The translations under genes and the position numbers were made by a program. The notes under the pieces are model-generated. The model saw only the letters and a program-made list of their open reading frames with translations. It was not told where the DNA came from and made no database searches. This document shows positions 21,151-32,403 of a stretch of 37,477 nucleotides of DNA, one piece after another. Within the stretch, counting starts at the first letter, position 1. Every line of letters begins with the position of its first letter. This DNA is from Scytalidium lignicola (taxonomy: Eukaryota; Ascomycota; Leotiomycetes): assembly GCA_002812745.2 (NCBI GenBank), contig NCSJ02000390.1, positions 1-37,477 of the forward strand, written 5' to 3'.

Positions 21151-21906
21151 AAGTGTTGTCAGTTTCACTGACCAAGGGGACGGGAACGCTAACACAGACC
21201 GAACTCGTTAAGAATACAGAAAATCAAACTTCAATTCTCCTTCTCTTATTGATATAATAATATTATTTATATGATCTTTAGTTTCAGGTTAGCTTATTTT
21301 ATTTTATTGTTTATGTAGCATAACATGCTAAGCGCATACTGAGTGCATACCGTTGTTACATGAGAACATTACATTTTTAAACTTAACTTCAGGCATATCG
21401 TAAAAGTATACAAGGGTCGCGATAATATGTAACTGGATTTATGCTAAGGCGCTAATTATTTGGCGCCAGAAATGCTTTATAGTTATAATAGCCTTCAAGC
21501 TATTAATGCTTTATAATTATCCTCTCATCTAGTAGAAATAGAAGCAGTTATGCAATTTATGTAATTTATACTAATTTATGCAAATCTGATAGCTTTACTT
21601 TAATTTTAATAGTTTAGTAAAATTATACAATATATTTTTAAACAGTTTTATTAATAAATTACTATATATTCTATTCTTACATGTATTAAACATGTTTACA
21701 TCTTGCATTTTAAAAATTTTGAAAATATTAGTTTTACTACTATAGATTTGATTTTACAACTTGGATTATCTTTTATTAATCAATTGTTAATTAAAGTAAA
21801 ACTTAATCTTAAACTTTTAAACTTTTAACTAATGAAAAAAAGCTTAAACTAAAGATTAAAGTTAAAGTTAATATATATATTAACTTTAAACAAGTCTTAT
21901 AAGAGT
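21151..21906. other. AT-rich spacer with a possible LTR remnant
   Basis: A better preserved segment at about 21155-21240 begins TGTTGTCAGTTTCACTGACC and contains CGAACTCGTTAAGAATACAG. About 21460 has TGGCGCCAGAA, which resembles a retroelement primer-binding site. Together they hint at a decayed LTR element, but boundaries and coding parts are not visible. The rest is very AT-rich. Confidence 0.3.
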
Positions 21907-22095
21907 TAGACTGTTATATTAGACTATAGTCTAGACTAGACCATGAGGTTTTTGTAAACCATTTCAGACTATAGTCTGAGCAATTTAAATTGTGAGGACT
22001 GTTTTCAGACTGTAAACTATACAGTCCAGACTATGAAGACTACAGTCTGAAGTCAAAAATTTAAGACTAGACTGTATAGTCTATAATCTGAAATC
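21907..22095. mobile_element. hAT-like MITE, copy 2, partial and eroded
   Basis: Collinear with the left part of copy 1 (6443-6600): TAGACTG start, GTGAGGTTTTT counterpart, the shared AGCAATTTAAATTGTGAGGA and then CAGACTGTAAACTATACAGT. Differences are mostly C/T or G/A. The right end is absent; an AT-only inverted repeat follows. Confidence 0.65.
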
Positions 22096-22200
22096 AAATA
22101 AATATAATTATTTATTAAATTTAATTTATATTATTATTATTGTAAAATATTATTGTATTTATTTAATAAATAATTTATTAATAAATAATTATATTTATTG
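22095..22200. repeat. AT-only inverted repeat
   Basis: CAAATAAATATAATTATTTA at 22095-22114 recurs inverted at about 22178-22200. Extreme AT content makes chance pairing more likely, but the arms exceed 20 bp and flank the junction between the MITE remnant and the copia fragment. Confidence 0.4.
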
Positions 22201-22224
22201 TTGACTGGAAACGCAGGAATACAA
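22199..22224 (-). repeat. 26-bp piece of copia LTR 3' end, inverted
   Basis: TGTTGACTGGAAACGCAGGA plus ATACA is the exact reverse complement of the LTR terminus at 1146-1171 and, with one change, of 27423-27448. It joins directly to copia reverse transcriptase sequence, so the LTR was truncated after 26 bp. Confidence 0.65.
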
Positions 22225-23610
22225 ACAGTGTCATAAAGTGGATTATGATCAAACTTAAGCAAGTGTTATCAAGTTAACAACATAGAAGATATTAATGTTA
22301 ATTGTCATTGTTTATAACTAGCAAATATACTAAATAAACGTTATTACAACCTTTTTGAATAATAATATCAACATAAAAATCTATATAAATCTCCTTAAAA
22401 GATTTATCATCGAGGATCTTCAAGCTCTTAGTATTGAATATATTAATATTGTTAATAATAATAATTATATTATTCTACTCCTTTTGAAGTCCTTGTATAA
22501 ACTAAAGCAAACTCCTTATTATTAACAATTAAAGCTTAATTCAAAGCTAGTTAAGATTAGCTTTCTTCCTCTTCAATCTGACTTTAGTATTTTCTTCAAT
22601 CAACGTTTAAGTATCTTTATTTATACTTATGTTAATGATTTTCTAGTTATCAGTCCTAGAAGCTCTTAATTCAATGAGGTCAAGTAAATTCTCCATGATT
22701 TATTCAAAATAATTAATATAAGACCTGTATCTTGGTTTTTAAAGGTATGTATTATACAAGATTAAGAAAAACATACCATTTCTCTTGTCCAGAATAAGTA
22801 TATCAAGAAGATTCTTAATCAATTCAAGTATAACAACATCAAACCTTACTCTACTCCTTTTAAGGTAAATATAACCAAGTTCATAGTCAAATACAATAAT
22901 ATAACTACTTCTCAAGACATTTAGCTTTATTCTAAAAAANGTTAATTCTGTTATATATTTCATAACACAAACACACCTTAATCTATCCTTCCTAGTCTCC
23001 AGACTCTTATAATTCCTTTAAAATCCATCTTTACAACACTTAAAACTAGTTAAACAAGTCTTTTAGTACTTATAGAGTACTCAAGATGTTAAAATTACTT
23101 TCAAAGGTAATAAAAACCTTGATTTTTACAGTTTCAACGACTTTGATTATAATAATTGCTTGAAAACACATTATTCTACTATAAGTTATCTCTTCTTTTT
23201 AAGTAATAAACTTATTTCATAACATTGTCAATGATTACCTTGTGTTATACTGTCTATTACAAAAGCTAAATATTATACACTCTTTAAAGCATCACATAAA
23301 GCTATATAACTGGCCAGATTACTATTAGAATTCCAAGTCAACGTTATAAACTCTAAAATCACCTTAAATGGCAATAATCAAAGTTCTCTTTTTATAGTTA
23401 AGACTATTAAATAATCAAAAAANGGTTAAACACATTGATATTAAATATCACTTTATACATAAAAAAAGTGTAATCAGAAGAGATTATTTTGAATTACGTT
23501 CTTATTATAAATATAATAACTGACAGCCTTATAAAAACTTTAAATTCAGTCAAACATACAAAGTTTATAAATTTGTTAAGCTTGAAATCAATTGCTTTGA
23601 ATTGATAAAT
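22225..23610 (+). pseudogene. Ty1/copia pol remnant, copy A (reverse transcriptase and RNase H)
   Basis: Reading through many stops gives, in order: YKQCHKVDYDQT (start of the RT core), INVITTFLNNNINIKIYI, LYKLKQTP at about 22495, a GMYYTR-like block, YFITQTHLNLSFLVSRLL, QHLKLVKQVF and STQDVKIT at about 23090. RNase H then follows: ITKAKYYTLFKASHKAI, LARLLLEF, and KHIDIKYHFIHKKS at about 23430. These are the hallmark blocks of the copia pol C-terminal half. Capsid, protease and integrase are absent. AT bias and TAA/TAG stops in place of Gln/Trp point to heavy RIP. Inactive. Confidence 0.85.
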
Positions 23611-24180
23611 TTCCCATTTTAAGCTTTGATATTATACTTGCAACATTTTGTTTTATAACTTAAGTATCTCTACACTTGTTTTTGTATAAGATTTAAAGTA
23701 CTTTTACATTAATTTTCAGTACTTCAATAACATAAAAATGTGTTATAATATCTTATATGCTACCTCAAGCACTACTTTCTTATTACACATGATTTCCATT
23801 TTAGGTAATCCTATTAATTAACTCTCTTTACTTGTGTACATACATAATTATTACAATACTATAATATATTTGAGTAACCCTGATTACACAACTTCTTGTT
23901 ATACTTAATTCAACAAAAGTTATTATTATTATTTTATATACTTTATATCAAGAAGGACATTTTAAATGTGTTGAACATGTTATATTCACATAAATATATA
24001 TTATGATAATTATGAATAATATACTATAATATTTGTAGCCAGAGTATTATAAAATGATTATAATAATCAGAAATCAATTAACAATACTAATATTAAAGAA
24101 TAATACTCTATATACTAAGTTTATAAAACAAGTTAACTTTAAAAGTAATTGTATTCTGGATATATCCAACTTATAAGTAA
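23611..24180. other. Very AT-rich, probably eroded retroelement
   Basis: No block recognisable. Its position between two copia remnants suggests eroded retroelement sequence. Confidence 0.35.
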
Positions 24181-27100
24181 TTAATTCTAAAGTGCTAGTT
24201 CATATTAATGTTAATCAATACATCAAATTGTAAAAGATAACTCTTAAAGTTAAAAAAGAAATCCTTCTTAACTTTGAAGGCAATTTAATATATTATTATT
24301 AAATGTTAATATACTCTTACAAGCTTGTACAATCATCATATATTACCTTTACAGAAGGAAATACTAAACTTGAAGACTTAAAGATGTTTACAAGTTTTCT
24401 TAAAGCTTTAAATATTGAATTAATGCTTGAAGATACTATAATTGTTAATACTAAGACTTTTATAATACTAAATCTTATTAATACAAATACTTTTATAATG
24501 TTAAATCTTAATATAACATTTAAAGAAGTCCTTAAATCATTTATAACAAAGAAGATAAAAGATAATAATAATACTTTAAATATAATTCAGGAAATGCTTG
24601 TTATTCAAGCTTTTAAAGGTTATAATAAGCTTAAAAGTTCTAAAAANCAAGAAACTTAACATAATTACACTAAATATCGACCTCTTAAGTTTATAATTAA
24701 CTAAAATAAGAACTGTTACATTATCTTAACTACTAAATATATCTATAAAACACTCTTTAAGAGCATTTACTATAAATAACGAAATTATAAGCTAACTTAT
24801 AAGTATTATAATAACTTACAAATATTATCTTTTTACAAAACAAGCTTTAAATACAAGTTATACTTTAGCTATATCTATAAATCTGTTAAAGTTAAATACA
24901 GTCAAAAAAGCTTATAATTTAATATATCACAAAAGGTAAGATAACATCATAAAGGTTAAGTTAGCCTCCTTAATAAAGTATAACACTTTTAAGTTATTAA
25001 CTCTCTTAAAAGAGAAATATACTCTTTGTAACAAGTAAGTATTTAAGGTTAAATGTAATTCTAATTGTAAAATCAAGTATTTTAAGGCTAAATTTGTAGT
25101 TAAAGGTTATAAACAATGTTATAATATTAATTATAACCAAACTTAAGTAAGTATAACTAAGTCTACTACTTAAAAGGCTTTATTAACTTTAACTACTCAC
25201 TTTGACTAAGAAGTTGACCAAATGGACATAGTTATAATATTCTTAAATAGTGATATAAATACAGAAATCTATATTGAACTTCTTGAAAATATTATAATTA
25301 AAGACCTTTTAAAATTAAGTATTAAAACTAATAGTATAAACATTAAATATATAAGTTTAAAACTATTGTTTTACAACTTTAAAAGTCACTTTACAACTTG
25401 AAACAAGTATTATACTATTAATAGCAAAAGCTTGTTATAAAGCTAAAAGAGATTGAATACTCTTTGTTAATCTCTAATCCAAGTATATTCTATAATCCTG
25501 ATTTAAGAATTTATATTTATACTTATATTAATAACTTTTCGATTATAAGTTTAAAAAGCTTTTAATTTATAACCTTAAAGGAAAAACTACATAATCTCTT
25601 CAAAATAATTAATATAAGATTAACTACATACTTTCTAAGTGTATGTATTATTTATAATCGCTAAAACAAGACTATTTTTATAGTCTAAGATGTATATATT
25701 GATAAGATTCTTAAATGCTTTAGTTATAACAATATAAAACTAGCTTAATCTTTTATAAAAGTTAAAGTATTTATAATCTTAATCAAAAACAAAAATATTA
25801 CTTTTATAACTAATATTCAACTATATATAAAAGAAGTTAGTTTGTTAATGTATTTTATAGTACAAACAAGACTTAATCTTACTTTTACAACTTTTAAACT
25901 ATTATAATTTCTGCAAAATCCTTTTGTTTAACATTTAAAGGTAATCAAACACATTTATTAGTATTTTATTCATATACATAATTATAATATTACATTCAAT
26001 AAAAATCTTAATTATTATAGTTATAATAATATTAATTACAATAAGTATATTAAAACTTATCATTTTATTATAAGTTATATATTCTTTTTTGCTAGAGGAC
26101 TTATTTCCTAGCATTATTAACACTTTCCTTGCATTACTTTATTAATTACAAAGGCTGAATATTATACTTTATTAAAGACTTCTCAAGAAGTCATTTGGTT
26201 ATCAAGGCTCCTTATTAAGCTTTAAATAATTATAGCCAGCATTAAGATTATTACTAGACTAGCCGGACCGTTGCATCAGACCATGGTCCTGTCCGGACAA
26301 GACTGTAAGCTACACAGTCTTGTTCACAAAAATTTAAGCAAGATTGTAGCTTATGGTCTTGTCTGGACAAGACCATAAGCTACATGGTTCAGTCTTAAGT
26401 TTTTAAGACCAAATCATGAAACAGTCTTCATTTTTTAGTTAGACCAGACTGTAGTCTCATAGTCTAGTCTCAAAATTTTAATCTTAGACCGTAGACTGTA
26501 CAGTCTGGACTGTAAGACTGTAACGCTAGACTATAACAGTAATATAACCTAAATTAGAAATAAGCTTTACCTGATTAAGGAATATTAACGTCAGACCATG
26601 GAGACCAAACTATACAGTCTGATACTAATATTCAGTCCTCACATTTGTTGTCAGACCAGACTATAGTCTCACAGTCTAGTCTTAAAATTTTAACTTCAGA
26701 CCGTAGACTATATAATCTAGTCTCAAAATTTTGACTTCAGACTGTGGTCTGTACAGTCCAGACCATACAGACCACAGTCTTGAAACGGTCCCCACAAAAC
26801 TCACAGTCTGGTCTAGTCTGAACTGATTGGCCAGTCTAATTATTACAACTTTAAATGATAATAATCAANGCTNTTTAACATTTATTAAAATGTTAGAATA
26901 ATTAAATCATACTAAGTACATTGATATATGCTATTATTATATCCATAAGAAGGTTTAATCTGGTGAAATTAAACTAAATTATATACTTACTTCAATTATA
27001 GTTGTTAATAGCCTTATAAAGTTACTTATAACTTGGAAACATACTGATTTCTTTAAATTGTTGAATTTATAATCTGTTAAGCTGAATACCATAAATTAAG

Positions 27101-27189
27101 TCTTTACAGAGCTATTAATTTTAGTATTTTCATTATAAGAAACTTAGATCTACTTTACATAGCCTTCATATGTTCATGGCATAAGGGCA
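24181..27189 (+). pseudogene. Ty1/copia pol remnant, copy B (integrase C-terminus, RT, RNase H), split by a MITE
   Basis: From about 24190 the plus strand reads KVLVHINVNQYIKL and LLNFEGNLIYYY, then SYITFTEGNTKLEDLK in an open 118-codon frame (24303-24659). This fits the integrase C-terminus and linker of copia pol. The RT core starts at about 25060 (YFKAKFVVKGYKQCYNINYNQT), followed by DQMDIVIIFLNSDINTEIYIELLENI. RNase H-like sequence flanks the MITE at 26255-26838 and resumes with KYIDICYYYIHKKV near 26915. A purine-rich AAGGGCA directly precedes the LTR at 27190, as a plus-strand primer tract should, so that LTR is probably its 3' LTR. Many stops; inactive. Confidence 0.8.
26255..26838. 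mobile_element. hAT-like MITE, copy 3, with 8-bp target duplication
   Basis: 584 bp. Ends TAGACTAGCC and GGCCAGTCTA are inverted repeats, and the left end continues GGACCGTTGCATCAGACC as in copy 1. ATTATTAC stands directly on both sides (26247-26254 and 26839-26846), and the copia frame resumes after it. An 8-bp duplication with short terminal repeats and dense subterminal CAGACYGT words is what hAT elements show. No transposase frame, so it depends on an unseen autonomous partner. Ns occur just outside at about 26870. Confidence 0.85.
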
Positions 27190-27448
27190 TGTTGCAATAT
27201 TTGGAGTTTACGGATACTACTTTACAGTATTCTTACAGTTGCCTATGCTAGGGCTTACGGATAGGGTTTACGGTAGGCTACCACTGTAAGCAACTATAGG
27301 CACCTGTAGGGTACCTGTACGACCGTAACTGTTGACCATAACGGTTTTACGGCCATAACTCTCTGTATATATAGAATCTACTGTAGTTGTAGACTCCTTA
27401 AGCAATCAATACAATAGTGGTTCTGTATTCCTACGTTTCCAGTCAACA
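27190..27448 (+). repeat. Ty1/copia-type LTR
   Basis: 259 bp from TGTTGCAATATTTGG to CCAGTCAACA, with TG...CA ends, a TATA-like CTGTATATATAGA at about 27363 and a purine tract just before. Its last 50 bp recur at 1121-1171. GGTTATATCAACACC follows and could be an initiator-tRNA-type primer-binding site, in which case internal sequence starts again here; that is uncertain. Confidence 0.7.
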
Positions 27449-27927
27449 GGTTATATCAACACCTTTTGTATATTTAAGCTAGCGCTCGCTCCTACAAATT
27501 TTAAAAATCCAAGTTGCTAATATACATTACTACATAAATAGTCATGTAATTGTAGATCTCGATTTGGGCCTGATATGGGGAGGAGCTTTTATACTTAGAA
27601 AGGATGTAGTATCTTCATATGCCCAGCTCTACACAGTCGCTAGCCGAAAATTACAGAAATAAGGCACGGAACAGTATTGGGCTTCAACGAGCGCGGAGAT
27701 TACATATCTAGTAAGTTATACTGCTATTTTCATAAAATTAATTAGGCGATTGTATTCTACGAAGTTGCCGGGATTGAACACGGGTTTTGGGGAATGCCGT
27801 GGTTTGCTGTGCTGGTATTTACTGTCATATCCTAAAGTGGCCTGTTTTTCGACGAATTCGAGCCTCGTGTACGCATAACTAGAACCTGACAACAACAACC
27901 ATTTGTAACAATGCAACTGCAAAATTC
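27449..27927. other. Spacer between LTR and chromodomain unit
   Basis: Starts with a possible primer-binding site and then has balanced composition. The 68-codon minus-strand frame at 27716-27922 has no recognisable domain. This may be the 5' region of the chromodomain/AT-hook unit. Confidence 0.35.
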
Positions 27928-28383
27928 ATGAGCAACAATCCTGTATTTATCTACGAGTCACCTAGCAGAGTTAGTTCACTATCTGCTAAACCTGAACTCG
28001 CTAATCCTAAAGGATCTCATACAAGCACTATAACGACAGACCCTGACCGAGAATGGGAAATCAGCTATTTCGAAAATATGAAGATAGTTGATAACGAACT
28101 CTATCTCTTAACAAGTTAGATAAAAACGTAAGAATCTGTATTTACATTAGGTAAAACAAAGGAGCTGTTAAGAAAATTCTTAACTAGATGTCAAGCTTCA
28201 CAGTCCCAAAGTTTTAAGAAGTACGAAGAGAGAGGTTGTCTAAGGCGAAGACAGAAGATAGAAGTAGATGAAACAGAGGCAAAACCAAAGAAATGGCGAG
28301 GACGACTTCCGAAGTCGAAGCCAATTAATCCCTCAGAGGTAACTTACGTTGAACACGAAGTTGAACACGAGGTTCTTATCTAA
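27928..28383 (+). pseudogene. Chromodomain-like plus AT-hook protein, two stops
   Basis: The frame from ATG 27928 runs to the terminal TAA at 28381, with stops at 28117 (TAG) and 28129 (TAA); both fall where a chromodomain has Trp, so TGG-to-TAG/TAA damage is likely. After a Ser/Pro-rich N-terminus (about 45 residues) comes EWEISYFENMKIVDNELYLL and, beyond the stops, ESVFTLGKTKELLRKF. This matches the chromodomain pattern of a three-strand sheet and a C-terminal helix (inference from pattern, not alignment). The tail has KKWRGRLPKSKP, an AT-hook-like motif with Leu at the first Pro. The expected role would be chromatin or AT-DNA binding. A second, inverted copy at 7480-7900 shows this is repetitive and perhaps part of a transposon. 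Confidence 0.55.
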
Positions 28384-28849
28384 CAGAAACATATAGCTAC
28401 CTATATAGATTAGCAGAATAGCTAAGAATAACCAATATAGACCTGTATAGACCTCATTCCCAAGTAAACCTATATATCAGTCTCCTGGTCTTTTCCTCTA
28501 GATTTCACTGTATATTACTTACGTACAAAATAATTGCCTAACAATAGTAATCGACCCTCAGGCCTGCGTAGAGTATATGTAAGCATCAGCCGGACTTGGG
28601 ACTATTTTAAGATATAGTTAAATTTATAAATACATTTTGCCACAAAGATAGCGTGACAACCCTTAAACTCATCAATAGCCAGGAATGTAAACAGAGGTAG
28701 TCTCACGTGGCTTGTTATAGATAGTACCAGTTAGAAAATTTGAGAATGATCGGTGGTGATTTTAAGGAAATATAAATTTACAAGTTCTCCTACGCCCTTC
28801 TATAAAATAGAATTTAAAAAACATTTATATATAAGTCTAATATTTTATT
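28384..28849. other. No feature recognised
   Basis: Moderately AT-rich, no frame with domain features. It separates the chromodomain unit from the ankyrin repeats of the minus-strand pseudogene. Confidence 0.4.
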
Positions 28850-29639
28850 CAGTAATACTGCACTATCTTCTCTTGATCTCCTGCTAAAGTGATTTGAAGA
28901 ACAGTGCTATATCTTTTGCCTTCTATATAAGCATTTACTTTAACATCCAACAATAATTGCACTATTTCCTCGTAGCCTTTTGTTGAAGCAGCCTAAAGAG
29001 CAGTGCTATATCTTCTACCTTCTATATTAACACTTGCTTTAGCATTTAATAACAACTGTACTATTTTCTCGTAACCTATTACTAAAGCAATTTGAAGAAT
29101 ATTACTATATCCTCTGCCTTTTATATTAGCATTTGCTTTAACATCTAATAACAACTGCACTATCTTCTCGTAGTCTTTTGCTAAAGCAGCTTAAAAAGTA
29201 ATATTATATCTTTTACCTTTTATATTAGCATTTACTTTAACATTTAACAATAGTTGTACTATTTTCTCATAGCTTATTGCTAAAATGACTTGAATAATAA
29301 TATTATAATATTTACTTTCTATATTAACATCTACTTTAACATCTGACAATAATTGTACTATTTTCTTATAAACTTTTACTAAAATAGTTTAAAAAAGAGT
29401 ATTATANTTTTTTACCTTTTATATTAACATCTACTTTAACATTTAACAATAATTATAATATCTTCTTATAACNTTTTTGCTAAACAGCTTAAAGAGTAGT
29501 ATTATATCTTCTACCGTTTATATTAGCTTTAACTAGCTTTATATGATTTATCTAATATTACACAGATTATTTCATTAATAAAAATCCTTTTATCTAAATA
29601 CAATAAATATAATAAGTAAACTCTTATAATTGAACTTTG
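28850..29639 (-). pseudogene. Ankyrin-repeat part of a broken NACHT-ankyrin (NLR-type) gene
   Basis: About seven units of 99 bp repeat from 28855 to 29545. On the minus strand the best preserved reads GYEEIVQLLLDVKVNAYIEG, then KRYSTVLQITLA, an ankyrin unit of 33 residues. The repeat start word recurs near 28859, 28957, 29056, 29156, 29254, 29354 and 29454. Damage increases toward higher coordinates (GAA/CAA to TAA, Ns at about 29407 and 29473). This is the C-terminal sensor part of a fungal NLR-like protein, cut from its NACHT part (32404-33360) by transposons. Confidence 0.8.
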
Positions 29640-29887
29640 TATCCCCTCAACGACAGCTCGGGTATGACTCGCTTGAGCTTGTTAGGCACAAATATAAGGG
29701 CCAATTAAATTCCGTTAGTATTCACGATAAAACACCAGAACCTTTGTAATTAACTCATAATCAAATATCAAGTTACCCAAGTCTTCAAGGACCAATACCA
29801 TATTTGTCAAAGTTTTATTTAGTAAATTTTTATCTCGATTATTGATTATTTACTTTTGATGTTCTTATCCTTTGAATTATAACTTAA

Positions 29888-32348
29888 TGAACCGAGCGAC
29901 AGAAGTCTGTGTACAACCTATTAAATTGATAAATTGCTACTTAATTTGGTGTCATCCATCCTTTATGTGCTACAACTTCCCATATTCAATGTGTTTGCTT
30001 TGTAATTAATCCATTAATCCATTCTTGATTAAGTGCATTCCATTCTTCTATTATTACGTTAGCCATTTCAATCTCATTTATAAGTTGGATTTTGCGATAA
30101 TAAAGTAATTATTTCATAGCTCTTTAACATTTTTCGATTGGATTAAGATCAGGACTTGTAAAAGGATTATTTAATAGTCAAATGCTATGTTTCTCTTTAA
30201 ATACAGTACAAGGATTTATAATAGATTTATAACCATGAACAAGGTTGTTATCTTTCATAAATATAAGTGTATATTCAAGTTTTGTAATAATTATTCTAAA
30301 ATCCTTTAGTATAACTTCAATTGTTAACTTCAAGACTTGATTCAAGTAATCCATTTGTAAGAATACTTCTTTATGACCATGTCTATGTATAATAATCAAT
30401 TCTGATTTATAATTATGCTCAATTGCTCTTTAACAATGAATTGATATTATATATTCTCAATAGAATTGATGTTGAATGTAAGTTGAGCAAAATCATTTAC
30501 CTTGTTTGTGTATAACTTTAGTTTTAGAAGAATAATTATCAATTAAAAAAAGTGTATTCATTAGAAAAGAGAATAGTAAGTTATTCTATTGTCTAAAACA
30601 AATGTTATAACTTATAAAGTCATCGTTATACAGTTTATAACATAGTAATATATAGCTTTTGACATATAACATACTGATAATACCTTACGAACCTGCTGAC
30701 ATAAGTCTGTATTTTCAGAGTACATTACAACAACGATATTTAATTAATTTGCTATACTCTACCCACAACACTTAATTAATTCATGAACTCAATAGCTTTG
30801 CTTATTTATTAATTCATTAATCCATTCTTGTGGTATTTCTTCTTATAGTTCTGTTACAACAGCTTGTATTTCAATTTCGTTTGTAAGCTGTTGATTTCAT
30901 TTATACAATGCTTGCTTAATCTTACGTTAACATTTCTCAATTAGATTTATATTAGGACTTGTAAAAGGATAAGAAAATAAAGTAATACTATAATTTCTCC
31001 TTTATATAGTATAAAGGTTATTAGTTGATTTGTAGCCATAAGCAGAATTGTCATTTTCTATAAATTATAGTTATAATCCTTTTAAAAGTATAATTTGCTT
31101 GAAAGCTCTTAAAAACTCAACTATAACTTTCTTTAAGACTTGTTCTAAGTAGTTCTTTTATATAAATATATTATTCTTCCTTATGCTTATTATAAATAAC
31201 AATTGACTTTTATAACTATATCTAATAACTTTAAATACATAAATAAGAGTTGTATAACCTTAGTATATTTAAAATTGAATATAATTAGGGTAAAATTACT
31301 CTTCTTTCCTTTATGAAACTTTTTCTTTGTATTTCTTGCCTTCAATTAAAAATGTTACTTTATCTGACTAAAGGATACTTTTTTTATTCTAGCCATCAAA
31401 ATATATATGTTAAACCTTAGATCTATCATGCACAAGCTTATGCTTTTGTAAGAAAAGGTTTTTAACATATTGTACAATAGAAATATCTAACTTCTTTAAG
31501 CTTATACTCTAATATCTTAGAAGAGTAAGAGAGTTTCAATTTATCATGAAGTTGTATATAATTGAGAACTCGATATTCATATGATTTACTAATATATTCG
31601 ATAATATCTTTAACTTCTTGTTCATTCAAAGATTCACATAGTCGACTAGTTCTTGTAAGTCTAACATGTTCAGGGTAATCATAATGCAAAATCCAGCTAA
31701 TTGTGTTTGTAGTCAAGGAATAATATCCAGCTAATTGTTGTAAACCAATTTTAGCATATTTATACAATTGACGAATAGCTTCTTTATGCTTTGTAGGTAT
31801 TTCATAGCCTGGAAGATGCTCTGGCATTGGTGGAGTAGTAGGATTATCCATAATTCATGATGTTTTAATTTTGTGTGAGTGCGGGGTTAAAATAGCCCTG
31901 AAAATACAGACTTATGTCAGCAGGTTCGTTACTTCCTTCAAATGCCTTTTAATTGTATGTACTGAGTATTCAAGCTTTAATTCTGTCTTTAATTGAAAAT
32001 AATCAAGACATTTATACTCGAATAAAACTCTAATATAATGGATAATATCCTAAATTGCTTGTTGATTGAGTATTCGTGGTATTCTTGTTTGAGTAGGTTA
32101 TGTTCTCTCAAGCGCATTATATTTTAAAATACAATTAACTGTTGATCGGCCAATTTTGTACACTTTTGCAAGCTGTGAAAGACCCTAATTTGCAAGGAAT
32201 CATAGCTGTTGGATAACTTCTTTATGCTTTGTAAGTATTTCATATCCTAATTCATGCTCTGGCATTGGATTTGGAGGTGTTGAGGGATCTATTTTGGTGG
32301 TGTAATTATTAGAGGTTACGTGTACACAGACTTCTGTCGCTCGGTTCG
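29888..32348 (-). mobile_element. Middle Tc1/mariner element of the nest, transposase split and eroded
   Basis: Terminal repeats GAACCGAGCGACAGAAGTCT (left, about 29889) and the matching inverted copy (about 32328-32347). The minus-strand transposase starts at about 32300 with DPSTPPNPMPEHELGYEI, where the start codon appears as ATA, and runs through a helix-turn-helix region to KRHLKEV at about 31930. After the inner element it resumes at 30687 with YYQYVICQKLY and continues to FMKDNNLVHGYKS (second Asp) and SPDLNPIEKC (third motif, about 30150), ending ...GWMTPN at about 29940. Stops and a lost start codon show RIP-type decay. Confidence 0.85.
30688..31928 (-). mobile_element. Innermost Tc1/mariner element of the nest
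   Basis: 1241 bp with inverted ends of about 30 bp (CGAACCTGCTGACATAAGTC, then TGTATTTTCAG). It is related to the terminal repeats of the middle element (shared AAGTCTGT) and of the element at 1-1120. It lies within the middle element's transposase between KRHLKEV and YYQY. The N-terminal 129 codons are open on the minus strand (31851-31462: MDNPTTPPMPEHLPGYEIPT, then KHKEAIRQLYKYAK), giving the DNA-binding helix-turn-helix part. The catalytic part is full of stops. Confidence 0.85.
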
Positions 32349-32403
32349 TAAGGCAACCACGCTAAAAGTGGCCTCAAATGGCCACTCCGTCGTTGAGGGG
32401 ATA

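Larger units (their letters stand above)
29642..32401. mobile_element. Outermost TA-flanked element (MITE-like) of a three-level nest
   Basis: Ends TCCCCTCAACGACAG (left) and, in reverse complement, TCCCCTCAACGACGG (right) are inverted repeats, and TA stands on both sides (29640-29641, 32402-32403). Without the inner insertions only about 300 bp remain (29642-29887 and 32351-32401), with no frame, so it is probably a small non-autonomous Tc1/mariner-type element. It sits inside the NLR pseudogene. Confidence 0.7.

Noticed and set aside
20281..27180. Mitochondrial DNA insertion, suggested by the extreme AT content
   Set aside because: The sequence contains copia reverse transcriptase and RNase H blocks and MITEs, and shows transition-type decay. 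No mitochondrial gene is visible.
28850..29545. Possible tandem satellite or CRISPR-like array with 99-bp period
   Set aside because: The period is exactly 33 codons and the minus strand reads as ankyrin repeats; there are no conserved short repeats with unique spacers.
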